Assembly (NCBI GenBank): GCA_029782225.1
Contig: JAKOVF010000429.1
Location: forward strand, 1-56,964
Reading direction: 5' to 3'
DNA from: Chloroflexota bacterium
GTDB lineage: Bacteria; Chloroflexota; Anaerolineae; Anaerolineales; Villigracilaceae
DNA length: 56,964 nucleotides
Shown one piece after another: positions 41,771 to 50,244 of this stretch (position 1 is the stretch's first letter; each line of letters opens with the position of its first letter). The notes under the pieces are model-generated. The model was not told the DNA's origin, made no database searches, and saw only the letters and a program-made list of their open reading frames with translations. The translations under genes were made by a program, and so were the position numbers.

Positions 41771-42982
41771 ATGAGTGTGTTCGCAGGAAAACATATACTT
41801 CTCGGGGTCACCGGTTCCATTGCGGCGTATAAAGCCGCCGACCTCGCTTCAAAATTAACTCAACAGGCTGCGCTGGTGGATGTCATTCTCACGAGCGCAG
41901 GGGAAAGCTTCGTGACACCGCTTACATTTCAATCGGTCACGGGCAGGCGCGCTTATACGGAAAAAGATTTATGGGGAAGTGAAGCGCATGTTTTGCATGT
42001 CGGCCTCGGCAGGAGCGCCGACATGCTTGTCATTGCCCCCTGTACGGCGGATACCATCGCCAAACTTGCGAACGGCATTGCCGACAATTTGCTCACTGTC
42101 ACGGCGCTTGCTGCGCAATGTCCACTTTTGCTCGCGCCCGCCATGGATGGCGGCATGTTCGATCATCCGGCCACCCAGGCCAATCTTGCCAAACTCAAGG
42201 AACGCGGCGCATTGATCGTTGGGCCGGCAGAAGGTCATCTCGCTTCTGGGCTTTCTGGCAAGGGACGCATGGTCGAACCGACTGAGATCATCGGTCACAT
42301 TCGGCTCCTCTTCGGGCGCAGCGGCAAACTCGCAGGGAAAAAAATTGTTGTGACAGCAGGCGGCACTCAGGAACCGTTGGATCCGGTGCGCGTGCTGACC
42401 AATCATTCTTCCGGCAAACAGGGATATGCCCTCGCCGAAGCCGCCCTCGCTTCCGGCGCGGACGTTGCCCTGGTCTCCGCGCCCACGGCTTTAGATGCAC
42501 CTGTGGGTGCCCGTCTCGTCTGCGTGCAGAGCGCGGAACAAATGCTCAACGCGGTTTTGACTGAACTTGCGGATGCTGATGTGCTGGTCATGGCCGCGGC
42601 TGCGGCAGACTTCCGCCCGAAGAATGCCGCCAAAGACAAAATGAAAAAACGGGACGGCATTCCGCAGATCGAGCTGGAGGCGGCGCCGGATATTCTGAAA
42701 ACGGTGGCAGGTCGACGGTCAAAAATGAAGCGGTTGAAAGTCGTGGCGGGATTCGCGGCGGAGAGTCGCGACCTGCTCGAGAATGCGTCCGAGAAGTTGA
42801 AGTCCAAACATTTGGATTTGATCGCTGCCAATGACATTTCCGCCACCGACGCGGGTTTTGCTGTGGACACAAATCGAGTCACATTATTATTTGCCGATGG
42901 AACGAATGAAGCTTTGCCGCTGATGAGCAAGTCTGAAGTGGCCGAGAGAATCATTGAACATATTTCGAAATTATTGGAGTAG
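41771..42982 (+). CDS. coaBC: bifunctional phosphopantothenoylcysteine decarboxylase / phosphopantothenate-cysteine ligase
   Basis: This 403-residue protein makes 4'-phosphopantetheine for coenzyme A. The CoaC half has LGVTGSIAAYKAADL, His76 (HVLHVGLGRSADM), APAMDGGMF and GHLASGLSGKGRM. The CoaB half (from about 186) has TAGGTQEPLDPVRVLTNHSS, AAAAADFRPKNAAKDKMKK and GFAAES. Relative to E. coli Dfp as I recall it, the CoaC Asn125 is Asp and the catalytic Cys158 is Ser159. It is 2 bp upstream of the phosphoesterase gene. Confidence 0.94.
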   Translation: MSVFAGKHILLGVTGSIAAYKAADLASKLTQQAALVDVILTSAGESFVTPLTFQSVTGRRAYTEKDLWGSEAHVLHVGLGRSADMLVIAPCTADTIAKLANGIADNLLTVTALAAQCPLLLAPAMDGGMFDHPATQANLAKLKERGALIVGPAEGHLASGLSGKGRMVEPTEIIGHIRLLFGRSGKLAGKKIVVTAGGTQEPLDPVRVLTNHSSGKQGYALAEAALASGADVALVSAPTALDAPVGARLVCVQSAEQMLNAVLTELADADVLVMAAAAADFRPKNAAKDKMKKRDGIPQIELEAAPDILKTVAGRRSKMKRLKVVAGFAAESRDLLENASEKLKSKHLDLIAANDISATDAGFAVDTNRVTLLFADGTNEALPLMSKSEVAERIIEHISKLLE

Positions 42983-42984
42983 TT

Positions 42985-43716
42985 ATGCGCGTGCTGGTTG
43001 TTTCGGACATTCATGCAAACTACACTGCTCTTGAAGCGGTACTCAAAGATGCGGGCGAGGTTGATGAGACCTGGTGCCTTGGCGACCTGGTGGGATACGG
43101 GCCGGACCCGAATGCAGTCGTGGAGCAGATCCGTGAGCTTCCACACCTGACTTGCATCCTGGGAAACCACGATGTGGCCGTGATCGGCAAGATGCCGTTT
43201 GAAACATTCAATGGAGATGCGCGTCGTTCTCTGGAGCGTCACGAAAAAGTGCTGACCGCCTCCAACATGGATTTTCTGCGCTCTCAGTCGATGAATACAA
43301 AAGTGCGGGGTAACGCGACCATTGCACACGGCAGTCCGCGTGACCCGTTGTGGGAGTATATTTTGAACTCGCTTTCGGCTCGTTTGAATTTCGACCATTT
43401 CGATACGCCGTGGTGTTTCGTTGGACATTCTCACATCCAGTGCATGTTCGCGTTGAATGAAGAGAATGACCGGGTCACTTTGGAGCAGACCAGGCCGAAT
43501 AGTGTGATCGATCTCCAACCCAAGTTGATCCTGAACCCTGGCTCTGTCGGCCAGCCGCGTGACCGTGATCCGCGTTCAGCCTATGCCATTTATGATACAG
43601 AGAAATTCACGTGGGAACCACGCCGCGTGGAGTACAACATCCCCGAAGTCCAGCAGCGGATTCGGGAAGCCGGGCTGCCGGAGAAACACGCATTGCGGAT
43701 TGGAGAAGGCTGGTAG
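42985..43716 (+). CDS. YfcE-like metallophosphoesterase
   Basis: This 243-residue protein has the complete calcineurin-like metal set: VVSDIHANYTAL, WCLGDLVGYGPDP, CILGNHD, IAHGSPRDP and FVGHSHIQ. It is of the MJ0936/YfcE type, often active on cyclic or simple phosphodiesters. It is co-transcribed with coaBC and followed by a strong terminator. Confidence 0.92.
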   Translation: MRVLVVSDIHANYTALEAVLKDAGEVDETWCLGDLVGYGPDPNAVVEQIRELPHLTCILGNHDVAVIGKMPFETFNGDARRSLERHEKVLTASNMDFLRSQSMNTKVRGNATIAHGSPRDPLWEYILNSLSARLNFDHFDTPWCFVGHSHIQCMFALNEENDRVTLEQTRPNSVIDLQPKLILNPGSVGQPRDRDPRSAYAIYDTEKFTWEPRRVEYNIPEVQQRIREAGLPEKHALRIGEGW

Positions 43717-43736
43717 CTTCCAGGTTTGAGTTAGAG

Positions 43737-43765
43737 CGTTCCGAAGGTTCCGGGCCTTCGGAACG
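43737..43765 (+). terminator. terminator of coaBC-phosphoesterase
   Basis: An 11-bp stem (CGTTCCGAAGG / CCTTCGGAACG) with a 7-nt loop, followed by TTTTGTTT. Confidence 0.9.
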
Positions 43766-43849
43766 TTTTGTTTAAATGCGGAACTAATGGGGCCGGTGTA
43801 TCGTCTCTTGGGGGAAATCATTTGCTGTTCCGAAAATGGAGAAGACACC

Positions 43850-44821
43850 ATGAAACGTACCGTATTTTTCCTCGTGATCGCCGCGTTGGTCCTTGCCGCT
43901 TGTGGAACCATACGAAAGGCTGTTGTCTCTGCACCAGCGCCCGCGGTTCAACCGTCATCGGGTATTGCTCCCCAGATGGGAGGCGGCGCGCCTGTGCAGG
44001 AATCCTATGCTCAGCAGATGCCAGCATCAGCCTACGACCAAAGCAGCACCAGCGGCACTGTCGCTGCGGCCCCTGCCGACCGCATTGTGATCCAGAACGC
44101 GGATCTAACGATCGTTGTAACCGACGTCGAGAAGCGTGCCAGGGAAATCGAGCAGATGGCAAAGGATATGGGCGGATACCTCGTCTCGGCCCAGCATTAT
44201 CAGTCATATACCAACAACAATGTCGCAGTGCCGGAAGCAACGCTGACCATCCGCATCCCGGCGGAAAAACTGGATGAAGCGCTCGGACTGATCAAGAAGG
44301 ATACCGTTGATGTTCAGAATGAGAATCGCACAGGCGAAGACGTAACCAATCAATACGTGGACTTGCAGTCCCAGCTCAAGGCCAAGCAAGCCGCGGAACA
44401 GCAACTGCTCAAGATCATGAAGGATGCCACCAAGACCGAGGACGTGCTCGCTGTGTATCAACAGTTGCAGACCATCCAGAGCGACATCGAGGTATTGAAG
44501 GGCCAGATCAAATATTACGATGAAGCCGCACGCCTTTCAGCCATCACAGTACGAGTGATTGCCGAAGAGACTGTCCAGCCCATCAAGATCCCCGGCTGGA
44601 AGCCCGGAAGCGTGGCCGCCCAGGCTTTCCAGGACTTGAAGCTTTTCCTGCAGAATTTTGCAAGTTTCATGATCGGCTTCTTCGTACGTGACCTCTGGGA
44701 AATCCTGCTCATCGCATTGCCCTTCGTCATTCTCTTCCTGATCGGCCGTGCCATCTTCCGCAAGATGCGTGCCAATCGGTCGAAGAAGGAAATTGTCGCT
44801 CCGCCGGCTGTTGAGCAATAG
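43850..44821 (+). CDS. DUF4349 lipoprotein
   Basis: This 323-residue protein has a lipoprotein signal (ALVLAAC), a linker, a DUF4349 domain (about 75-270) with IVIQNADLTIVVTDVEK, GGYLVSAQ, LTIRIPAEKLDEAL, DVTNQYVDLQSQL and coiled-coil helices, and one C-terminal transmembrane helix (LLIALPFVILFLIGRAIF) followed by a basic tail. The function is unknown; the coiled coil suggests an assembly role at the membrane. The start at 43850 has GGAGAAG upstream and gives the signal peptide. Confidence 0.88.
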   Translation: MKRTVFFLVIAALVLAACGTIRKAVVSAPAPAVQPSSGIAPQMGGGAPVQESYAQQMPASAYDQSSTSGTVAAAPADRIVIQNADLTIVVTDVEKRAREIEQMAKDMGGYLVSAQHYQSYTNNNVAVPEATLTIRIPAEKLDEALGLIKKDTVDVQNENRTGEDVTNQYVDLQSQLKAKQAAEQQLLKIMKDATKTEDVLAVYQQLQTIQSDIEVLKGQIKYYDEAARLSAITVRVIAEETVQPIKIPGWKPGSVAAQAFQDLKLFLQNFASFMIGFFVRDLWEILLIALPFVILFLIGRAIFRKMRANRSKKEIVAPPAVEQ

Positions 44822-44850
44822 GTGGTCCCTCGAGAGCATGACATACCAAA

Positions 44851-44879
44851 CATCGGAAGTCTTTAGCGGACTTCCGATG
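44851..44879 (+). terminator. terminator of the DUF4349 gene
   Basis: An 11-bp stem (CATCGGAAGTC / GACTTCCGATG), extended by A-U pairs, with a 7-nt loop and TTTCTGTT after it. Confidence 0.85.
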
Positions 44880-44906
44880 TTTCTGTTAAAGGTATAATTT
44901 CATAAA

Positions 44907-45617
44907 ATGGAAAAGCTGGTCCACGAGGCATTGCAACTCTTCAACGTTCACTTGACCGGGCGGCAGGTGATGTCGCTGATCACTTATGAACGTGAGCTGA
45001 TGGATTGGAACCAGAAATTCAATCTGACTGCCATCCGTGACACAGAATCCATCCGCACCAAGCATTTCCTGGACTCCTTCTCCTGCGTCCTTGCCTGGAA
45101 AGCCAACCCGCCGCATCGCCTCGTCGACGTTGGAACGGGTGCTGGTTTCCCTGGCCTGCCCCTCAAGATTTTATATCCCAGTATGAAATTGACTCTAGTC
45201 GAGTCAGTCGGTAAGAAGGCCATGTTCTGTCATCATATCGTCCGTGTGCTGGGGCTCGAAGGCGTGGACGTGATGCAGATCCGCGCCGAAGCCCTGGGAC
45301 AGAAGCCTGCGCATCGTGAGCAATATGACTGGGCGGTGGCACGCGCCGTGGCAAATCTGAATGTGCTGAGCGAATTCCTTTTGCCCCTCGTCAAAGTGGG
45401 CGGGACGATGCTCGCCCAAAAAGGCGAAAGCGGACCGGCGGAAGCGCAGTCCGCTGAGAAGGCGATGAAGTTATTGGGGGGAAAATTGCGACAATTGCTA
45501 CCGGTCAATTTGCCGGGCGTCGCCGATGACCGCTACATTGTACTGGTGGAGAAGGTCGCTGCGACGCCGCCGAAATATCCACGCAAACCGGGCATGCCTG
45601 CGAAACAGCCGCTGTGA
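44907..45617 (+). CDS. rsmG: 16S rRNA (guanine527-N7)-methyltransferase
   Basis: This 236-residue protein has the RsmG signatures: MDWNQKFNLTAIRD, HFLDSFS, the SAM loop LVDVGTGAGFPGLPLKI (about 71-87), LVESVGKKAMF and ARAVANLNVLSEF. It methylates G527 of 16S rRNA; loss gives low-level streptomycin resistance in other bacteria. It is not next to a par locus here. Confidence 0.95.
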   Translation: MEKLVHEALQLFNVHLTGRQVMSLITYERELMDWNQKFNLTAIRDTESIRTKHFLDSFSCVLAWKANPPHRLVDVGTGAGFPGLPLKILYPSMKLTLVESVGKKAMFCHHIVRVLGLEGVDVMQIRAEALGQKPAHREQYDWAVARAVANLNVLSEFLLPLVKVGGTMLAQKGESGPAEAQSAEKAMKLLGGKLRQLLPVNLPGVADDRYIVLVEKVAATPPKYPRKPGMPAKQPL

Positions 45618-45618
45618 T

Positions 45619-45700
45619 TTAAACACAAAGGACACGAAGTACACAAAGGTGAAAGGCCTCAGGTCTTTTCCTGAGCGGGCGTTGTGTCCTTTGTGTTTAA
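45619..45700. repeat. 17-bp perfect inverted repeat flanking a 48-bp centre
   Basis: TTAAACACAAAGGACAC (45619-45635) is perfectly complementary to GTGTCCTTTGTGTTTAA (45684-45700). A direct partial copy ACACAAAGG lies at about 45641. It sits between the convergent rsmG and cupin genes and could act as a two-way terminator or be a small mobile or dispersed repeat. Confidence 0.7.
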
Positions 45701-45706
45701 TGGATT

Positions 45707-46072
45707 TCAGCAAGAAGCCTCATCTACAATCGTGATCTTATCTTCCTTGTTCGGGATGATGCACAAAAACTCAAACGGCTCATTGCCAATGTTCTCATAG
45801 AAATGTATCACGCCTTCGGGGATAAAGACGACGTCACCCTGTTTCACTTCATAGGTCTCTTCGCCAATCCCAATCTTTGCACGGCCGCAGAGGACATATT
45901 GTTCGTGTTCCACGGTGTTCGTGTGACGCGGCATCCCACCGCCGGGCCGCATCGAGAATTTGCGCAAGGCGAAGTTGGGTCCTTCCTGCGAAGAGATCAA
46001 AACCTGGATGGCTGTGTCTTTTCCCGCGGCGACGTTTTTTGCCTCCACATCAGTTGCATGTTTGACAGACAT
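45707..46072 (-). CDS. cupin-domain protein
   Basis: This 121-residue single cupin has the two cupin motifs: GGGMPRHTNTVEHEQYVLCG (motif 1, His/His/Glu metal ligands) and GDVVFIPEGVIHFYENIG (motif 2 with the final His). It may be a metal-dependent isomerase, dioxygenase or sugar-binding protein. The ATG at 46072 has a strong AAGGAGTGACC in front, and recF ends 2 bp upstream, so the two are co-transcribed. Confidence 0.88.
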   Translation of the reverse strand: MSVKHATDVEAKNVAAGKDTAIQVLISSQEGPNFALRKFSMRPGGGMPRHTNTVEHEQYVLCGRAKIGIGEETYEVKQGDVVFIPEGVIHFYENIGNEPFEFLCIIPNKEDKITIVDEASC

Positions 46073-46074
46073 GG

Positions 46075-47283
46075 TCACTCCTTCTTTCTTTGACGGACAA
46101 CACCGGCCTGCACATCCCAAATTTCCGATCCCGCAACAAAGTCCGGTGCAAACAGATTTAGATCGGTCGTGGTGAACAGCACCTGTTGACCGTTATCGAC
46201 ATATTTGAGCAGGTCCGCGCGGCGCTGCAGATCGAGTTCTGCCATCACCTCATCGAGCAGGATGACCGGCCACTCGCCTGTGCGTTCTTTCATCCACTGC
46301 ACTTCCGCCAGCTTGAGCGCCAGCAGCGTGGTGCGGATCTGGCCGCGCGAGCCATAATCTGCAAGGTCTACCTTATTAACGATGAAGCGCAAATCGTCGC
46401 GATGGGGGCCGATGGTCGTCACGCCGCGCGCGATCTCTTCCGCGCGGATCTTCTTCAGCTTTTCGCGAAAACCATTTTGAATTTCAGCGAGATCAAAAGA
46501 AGATCGGTCGATGACCGTGTCCAGTTTCAGCCCAAACTGCTTCTCTGGCTTGACAGGATCATAGGCAGGCTCATAGGCGAGACGCAGCACCTCGGTTCCG
46601 CGCGTCAGCTCGTGATGGACGCGCGAAGCGAGTCTCTCGATTTGCTGGACAGCCTCGATGCGCCACAAGATGAGCTGTGAGCCAAGCCGTGCCAGCGCCT
46701 CATCCCAGACTTCAAGTTGGTCGCTATTTCCACCGCGTTCGTACAACGCCTTGAGCAGTGCGTTGCGCTGAGTCAGCGCCTGGTTATATTCGCTCAACAC
46801 ACGTGCATACGCCGGCGTGGACTGGGCCAGCGCCAGGTTCAGGTAGCGTCGACGTTCTTCCGGCCCACCTTCCATAATCTGGGACATCTGCGGCACGAAG
46901 ATGACCGCGTTGAAGTGACCGATGGCATCGCTGACGTGCCGCTTCACGCCATCGAGCAACACTTCCTTGCGCAAGCGCTGACCATTGACTCCCGTTGGTT
47001 CAAGGATCAGCCGCGCCTCGAGACGATGATTGCTGTTTCCACGCCGGTAATCTGCCACCAGCCGCGTCACCGCCAGCGGATTCTTCGCTTCGTGAAAATT
47101 GACCAGCTGGCGGTCCATGTGAGTTTGGAACGAAGTAAAAGCCGCCAGGAAATAAATGGCTTCCAGCACGCTGGTTTTCCCCTGGGCATTGTCTCCCACC
47201 AACACCGTCACCTGCCGCGGCAGATCAACAGCCAGGCGGGTGAGGCTGCGAAAATTAGTGAGGGAGAGGTGTTTGAGGTACAT
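46075..47283 (-). CDS. recF: DNA replication and repair protein RecF
   Basis: This 402-residue SMC-like ATPase has an N-terminal MYLKHLSLTNFRSLTRL, Walker A GDNAQGKTS (30-38), the GGPEERRRYLNLALAQ signature region and Walker B VILLDEVMAELD. RecF loads RecA at gaps. The ATG at 47283 gives the family's N-terminus; the upstream extension is not RecF-like. It is unusual in not lying in a dnaA-dnaN cluster and in being followed by a cupin gene. Confidence 0.94.
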   Translation of the reverse strand: MYLKHLSLTNFRSLTRLAVDLPRQVTVLVGDNAQGKTSVLEAIYFLAAFTSFQTHMDRQLVNFHEAKNPLAVTRLVADYRRGNSNHRLEARLILEPTGVNGQRLRKEVLLDGVKRHVSDAIGHFNAVIFVPQMSQIMEGGPEERRRYLNLALAQSTPAYARVLSEYNQALTQRNALLKALYERGGNSDQLEVWDEALARLGSQLILWRIEAVQQIERLASRVHHELTRGTEVLRLAYEPAYDPVKPEKQFGLKLDTVIDRSSFDLAEIQNGFREKLKKIRAEEIARGVTTIGPHRDDLRFIVNKVDLADYGSRGQIRTTLLALKLAEVQWMKERTGEWPVILLDEVMAELDLQRRADLLKYVDNGQQVLFTTTDLNLFAPDFVAGSEIWDVQAGVVRQRKKE

Positions 47284-47416
47284 GATTATGTTCGCCCTGA
47301 GCGGAAAACTGCCTGCACTGCGCCGCAGGCACACGTGAGCGTTCGCTGCGAAGTTTATAGTCGAAGGGCGCTTCGACTGTGTTCGCCTATCGGCTCACTC
47401 CGCTCAGCGCGAGGTC

Positions 47417-47884
47417 TTAAATCAGCATTTCCAATTCAATTTCATCGCGCAGGGGAATCTTGTTCTCGCCGATCAACGGGATGGATGGCTTGAGCTTGCG
47501 TGTCTCATTGATCGCACCGGGCCGGATGCCAGACAACGCAAATCCGTGCCGCTGATAGAAACCCAGCGCGTGCAAATTATCGTTGGATGTGGTGAGCACC
47601 ATGCGCCGGCAGCCTTTTGTCCTTGCTTCTTTTATCACTTCTGCAATCAAGGATGTGGCGATCCCGATTCCTTCCTGGAGGCTGTTGAGCGAAACGACTT
47701 CACATTCGTCTCCGCAGATGACGTAAGTCAGGACACCGTTCCATGCACCGTAGATCAGGCCCTGCACCTCGTCAAATCGAATCGCATCGCCATGGACAAT
47801 CATCACATCGCCGCCCCAGTGATCGATCCAGAAATCGCGCAGCCGCGGCCCGTCACTCTCCGCGAGATGGCGGATGCCTGCCAT
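47417..47884 (-). CDS. GNAT family acetyltransferase
   Basis: This 155-residue protein has the GNAT acetyl-CoA region EGIGIATSLIAEVIKEARTK (about 70-89, a variant of the QxxGxG loop) and TTSNDNLHALGFYQRHGF. Its start overlaps the stop of the peptide deformylase gene by 1 bp, so the two are coupled. A role in N-terminal modification after deformylation would be attractive but is only suggested by position. Confidence 0.85.
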   Translation of the reverse strand: MAGIRHLAESDGPRLRDFWIDHWGGDVMIVHGDAIRFDEVQGLIYGAWNGVLTYVICGDECEVVSLNSLQEGIGIATSLIAEVIKEARTKGCRRMVLTTSNDNLHALGFYQRHGFALSGIRPGAINETRKLKPSIPLIGENKIPLRDEIELEMLI

Positions 47885-48423
47885 TAGACCCGGTCTTCCT
47901 CTTCACCCGGTTCCATCTTCCAGACGCGGCTGGCGAGATCAGTAAAGAGCACGCCGTTCAAGTGGTCGATCTCGTGTTGGAAGATGCGCGCCAGCCAGCC
48001 TTCCGCTTTGATCTTGACCGGCTTGCCGTGACGGTTGAGCGCCTTGACCTGCAGCTTTTCATGCCGCTCCACTTCACCCACCAAACCGGGGATCGAGAGG
48101 CAGCCTTCCACGCCGTTCACTTTTTCCTCCGAGGTCTTCACGATTTCTGGATTGATAATGACGAATAATTGCTTTGGCCTGGGCGGCCTGCTCGGGCTTT
48201 CAGTCCCTTCCTCTTCTTCCTCCTCCTCTTCTGCATATTCGATGACTGCCAGTCGCTCAGGAATGCCAACTTGAGGTGCGGCCAGACCCACGCCGGGTGC
48301 TTCGCGCATCGTCTCGATCATATCGTCGATCAGCGTTTGCAGGTTCTTGTCGAACGTGGTGACGTTCTTCGCTTTGCGGCGCAGGATGGGGTCGGGCAGG
48401 GTCACAATAGTTCGTAAAGTCAT
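47884..48423 (-). CDS. def: peptide deformylase with acidic insertion
   Basis: This 179-residue protein removes the formyl group from nascent proteins. It has all three motifs: GVGLAAPQVG (44-53), EGCLSIPG (Cys108) and QHEIDHLNG (149-157, metal His150 and His154). Between strands after motif 1 it carries an insertion of about 20 residues (64-85): eight or nine Glu, then Thr/Ser/Pro/Arg. The insertion comes from a GAG/GAA-type repeat in the DNA and may vary between strains. Confidence 0.95.
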   Translation of the reverse strand: MTLRTIVTLPDPILRRKAKNVTTFDKNLQTLIDDMIETMREAPGVGLAAPQVGIPERLAVIEYAEEEEEEEEGTESPSRPPRPKQLFVIINPEIVKTSEEKVNGVEGCLSIPGLVGEVERHEKLQVKALNRHGKPVKIKAEGWLARIFQHEIDHLNGVLFTDLASRVWKMEPGEEEDRV

Positions 48424-48459
48424 GCTTCGTCCTTCTGGAATGTTTGGAGTCCCCCGATT

Positions 48460-50184
48460 TTACCCGTTTTCTTTTCCGTTATTCTTTTCTTCAGTGAGCG
48501 GATTCGGAGTGGGGGGCGGCGCGTTGAATTCATCCAAATTGTTGTGGTACGCCGCGATCCAGGTTGCCATGCGTTCACGGTCCTGCGCTGCTGCCTCTTC
48601 GCGCTTCTTTTCCAGCCGCGCCATGCGGCGCCGGTCGATATCGGCCTGGACTCCCGCGGGATCCATTACATCCTCGAAGGCAAGTTGCGTCCCACCCACT
48701 GTAATGTAGACTGTGCCGAAGTTAAGCATATAGCCGGCAAAACCGATGCGTTTATATTGCGTGCTGAGAATGTTATCCAACTGTGCGGCGCGGCGTTCCT
48801 GTGTGCCCAGTGGTTTCTTATCAATATCGAGGATCTCATCCGGTGTCACCTGGAAGATATCATTGCTCCAATCCACGTATTCCCAGACCCACCACCCGAT
48901 CAGCGGCAGCATGATAATGGGGATGGAAAGGAGAATCGTATCAACAGTCAGCTTGCCGTCCACAAAAGTGATCACCCACTCGCCAACTTTGTGCGCGAGG
49001 TCCCAGGTACGCCAGACTCCCACGGAAAACAACAGCAGAATCAATACACTGGGCTTCAAGGTCTGTTGCAGGAGCACAAACCAATGCTTGTGATACGTAA
49101 CCGTGCCGCTCTCTTCCACCCGCAGCTTGAACATGTTGGACAGCACAATACGCAGCGCGGACACTTTTTGTGGATGCGTCGCTACTACCTCAATCGGCAC
49201 TTCTTCCTCAACCTTCGTCTGGACTGTTAATCCAAGCTTGGACCGCAGCGCGTTTTTCATCGCTTCCTTTTGAGCACGTACGCCAACTGCCTTCGAGCGT
49301 TCCCAATGCTCACGGATGATGGAGGCGGCTTCATCGGGATAGCTGACGAAATCAAATACGATCTTGCCAACAAAGGTTCGTACGGTTACATTGCCGTAAT
49401 CGAACATACGGCCGATCGGGTCCGTGGAGACGCCCACCGAAAGGATCGTGGAGAGAGGAGCCTCCTGGCGACTGTCATACAGGCCGATCACTTTCTCGAG
49501 CCAGATCACGCGCTGGTTGGTGACAATATAGTAATCATTGCTCCAGTCAATGATGTTCCAGACTCCCCAGAGGAGGTTGCCAACCAGAACGATTGCGCCT
49601 ACGGCAGCGGGCGTAACCGCCCGTGTGAGAAAGGACCAGGAGAACAGAAAGATTGGCAGGATCAGGAACAGCACAGGCGCCACCATGGCCTGAATGAGCC
49701 GGATCTGATGTCTGCGCGCCACAAAATAGATGACCTCTTGGGGTCCAAGCCACTTGAAGCGCAATTGGCGAGCTACCTGGCGGCTTTTGATGGCAACCTG
49801 AAAATTGGGCTTGAGTTGCGGGTATTTCTTGAGAAGGTTTTCAAAATCTGCCCGCGAAAGGAACAGCAATGTCGTGTTCTCCATTGCTGTGATGGTGGCA
49901 GAGCGCTTTCTATTCTGGAAGAGTGCCTCTTCGCCGAAATAATCCCCGCTGACCAGCCACGCCAGAAAATCCTGTCCCTTGTTGGTGGGCCGTGTCACCT
50001 GGACGCGGCCGCTGTAAACCATGTAAAAGCCATCAGGATCGTCGCCGGTCTGAAAGATAACCGCGCCTGGTGTGTAGACTTTTTCATCCAGCTCGTGCGA
50101 AATTCCAGCCAGCTCCTCATCACCCATCTGGTTGAACAGATGGATCTTGTTGAGAAACGCCATGCGGGTCTTTACATCGATCAC
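48460..50184 (-). CDS. cyclic-nucleotide-binding membrane protein with PH-like domains
   Basis: This 574-residue protein starts with a cNMP-binding domain (about 10-125; DGFYMVYSGRVQVT, GDYFGEEALFQNRKRSATI, the phosphate-binding cassette region). Two membrane-associated units follow, each a pair of hydrophobic helices then a PH-like beta domain (YYIVTNQRVIWLEKVIGLYD and IFQVTPDEILDIDKKPLGTQ). A charged helical C-terminal tail (RRRMARLEKKREEAAA) ends it. Cyclic nucleotide may gate an unknown membrane function. The PH-like units are similar enough to suggest internal duplication. Confidence 0.85.
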   Translation of the reverse strand: MIDVKTRMAFLNKIHLFNQMGDEELAGISHELDEKVYTPGAVIFQTGDDPDGFYMVYSGRVQVTRPTNKGQDFLAWLVSGDYFGEEALFQNRKRSATITAMENTTLLFLSRADFENLLKKYPQLKPNFQVAIKSRQVARQLRFKWLGPQEVIYFVARRHQIRLIQAMVAPVLFLILPIFLFSWSFLTRAVTPAAVGAIVLVGNLLWGVWNIIDWSNDYYIVTNQRVIWLEKVIGLYDSRQEAPLSTILSVGVSTDPIGRMFDYGNVTVRTFVGKIVFDFVSYPDEAASIIREHWERSKAVGVRAQKEAMKNALRSKLGLTVQTKVEEEVPIEVVATHPQKVSALRIVLSNMFKLRVEESGTVTYHKHWFVLLQQTLKPSVLILLLFSVGVWRTWDLAHKVGEWVITFVDGKLTVDTILLSIPIIMLPLIGWWVWEYVDWSNDIFQVTPDEILDIDKKPLGTQERRAAQLDNILSTQYKRIGFAGYMLNFGTVYITVGGTQLAFEDVMDPAGVQADIDRRRMARLEKKREEAAAQDRERMATWIAAYHNNLDEFNAPPPTPNPLTEEKNNGKENG

Positions 50185-50205
50185 GGTTTGATTCTATCAA
50201 ATTTT

Positions 50206-50243
50206 CCATGTTCCCAGTCCATATTAGAGGACTGGGAACATGG
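50206..50243 (-). terminator. 15-bp hairpin between the redoxin and cNMP/PH genes
   Basis: CCATGTTCCCAGTCC / GGACTGGGAACATGG with an 8-nt loop sits directly after the redoxin stop and 22 nt before the next ATG. It lacks a U-run on the minus strand, so it may be an attenuator or mRNA-processing site rather than a classical terminator. Confidence 0.55.
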
Positions 50244-50244
50244 A

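Noticed and set aside
42403..43518. 371-codon antisense frame over coaBC and the phosphoesterase
   Set aside because: It spans two well-supported genes on the other strand and shows no recognisable domain.
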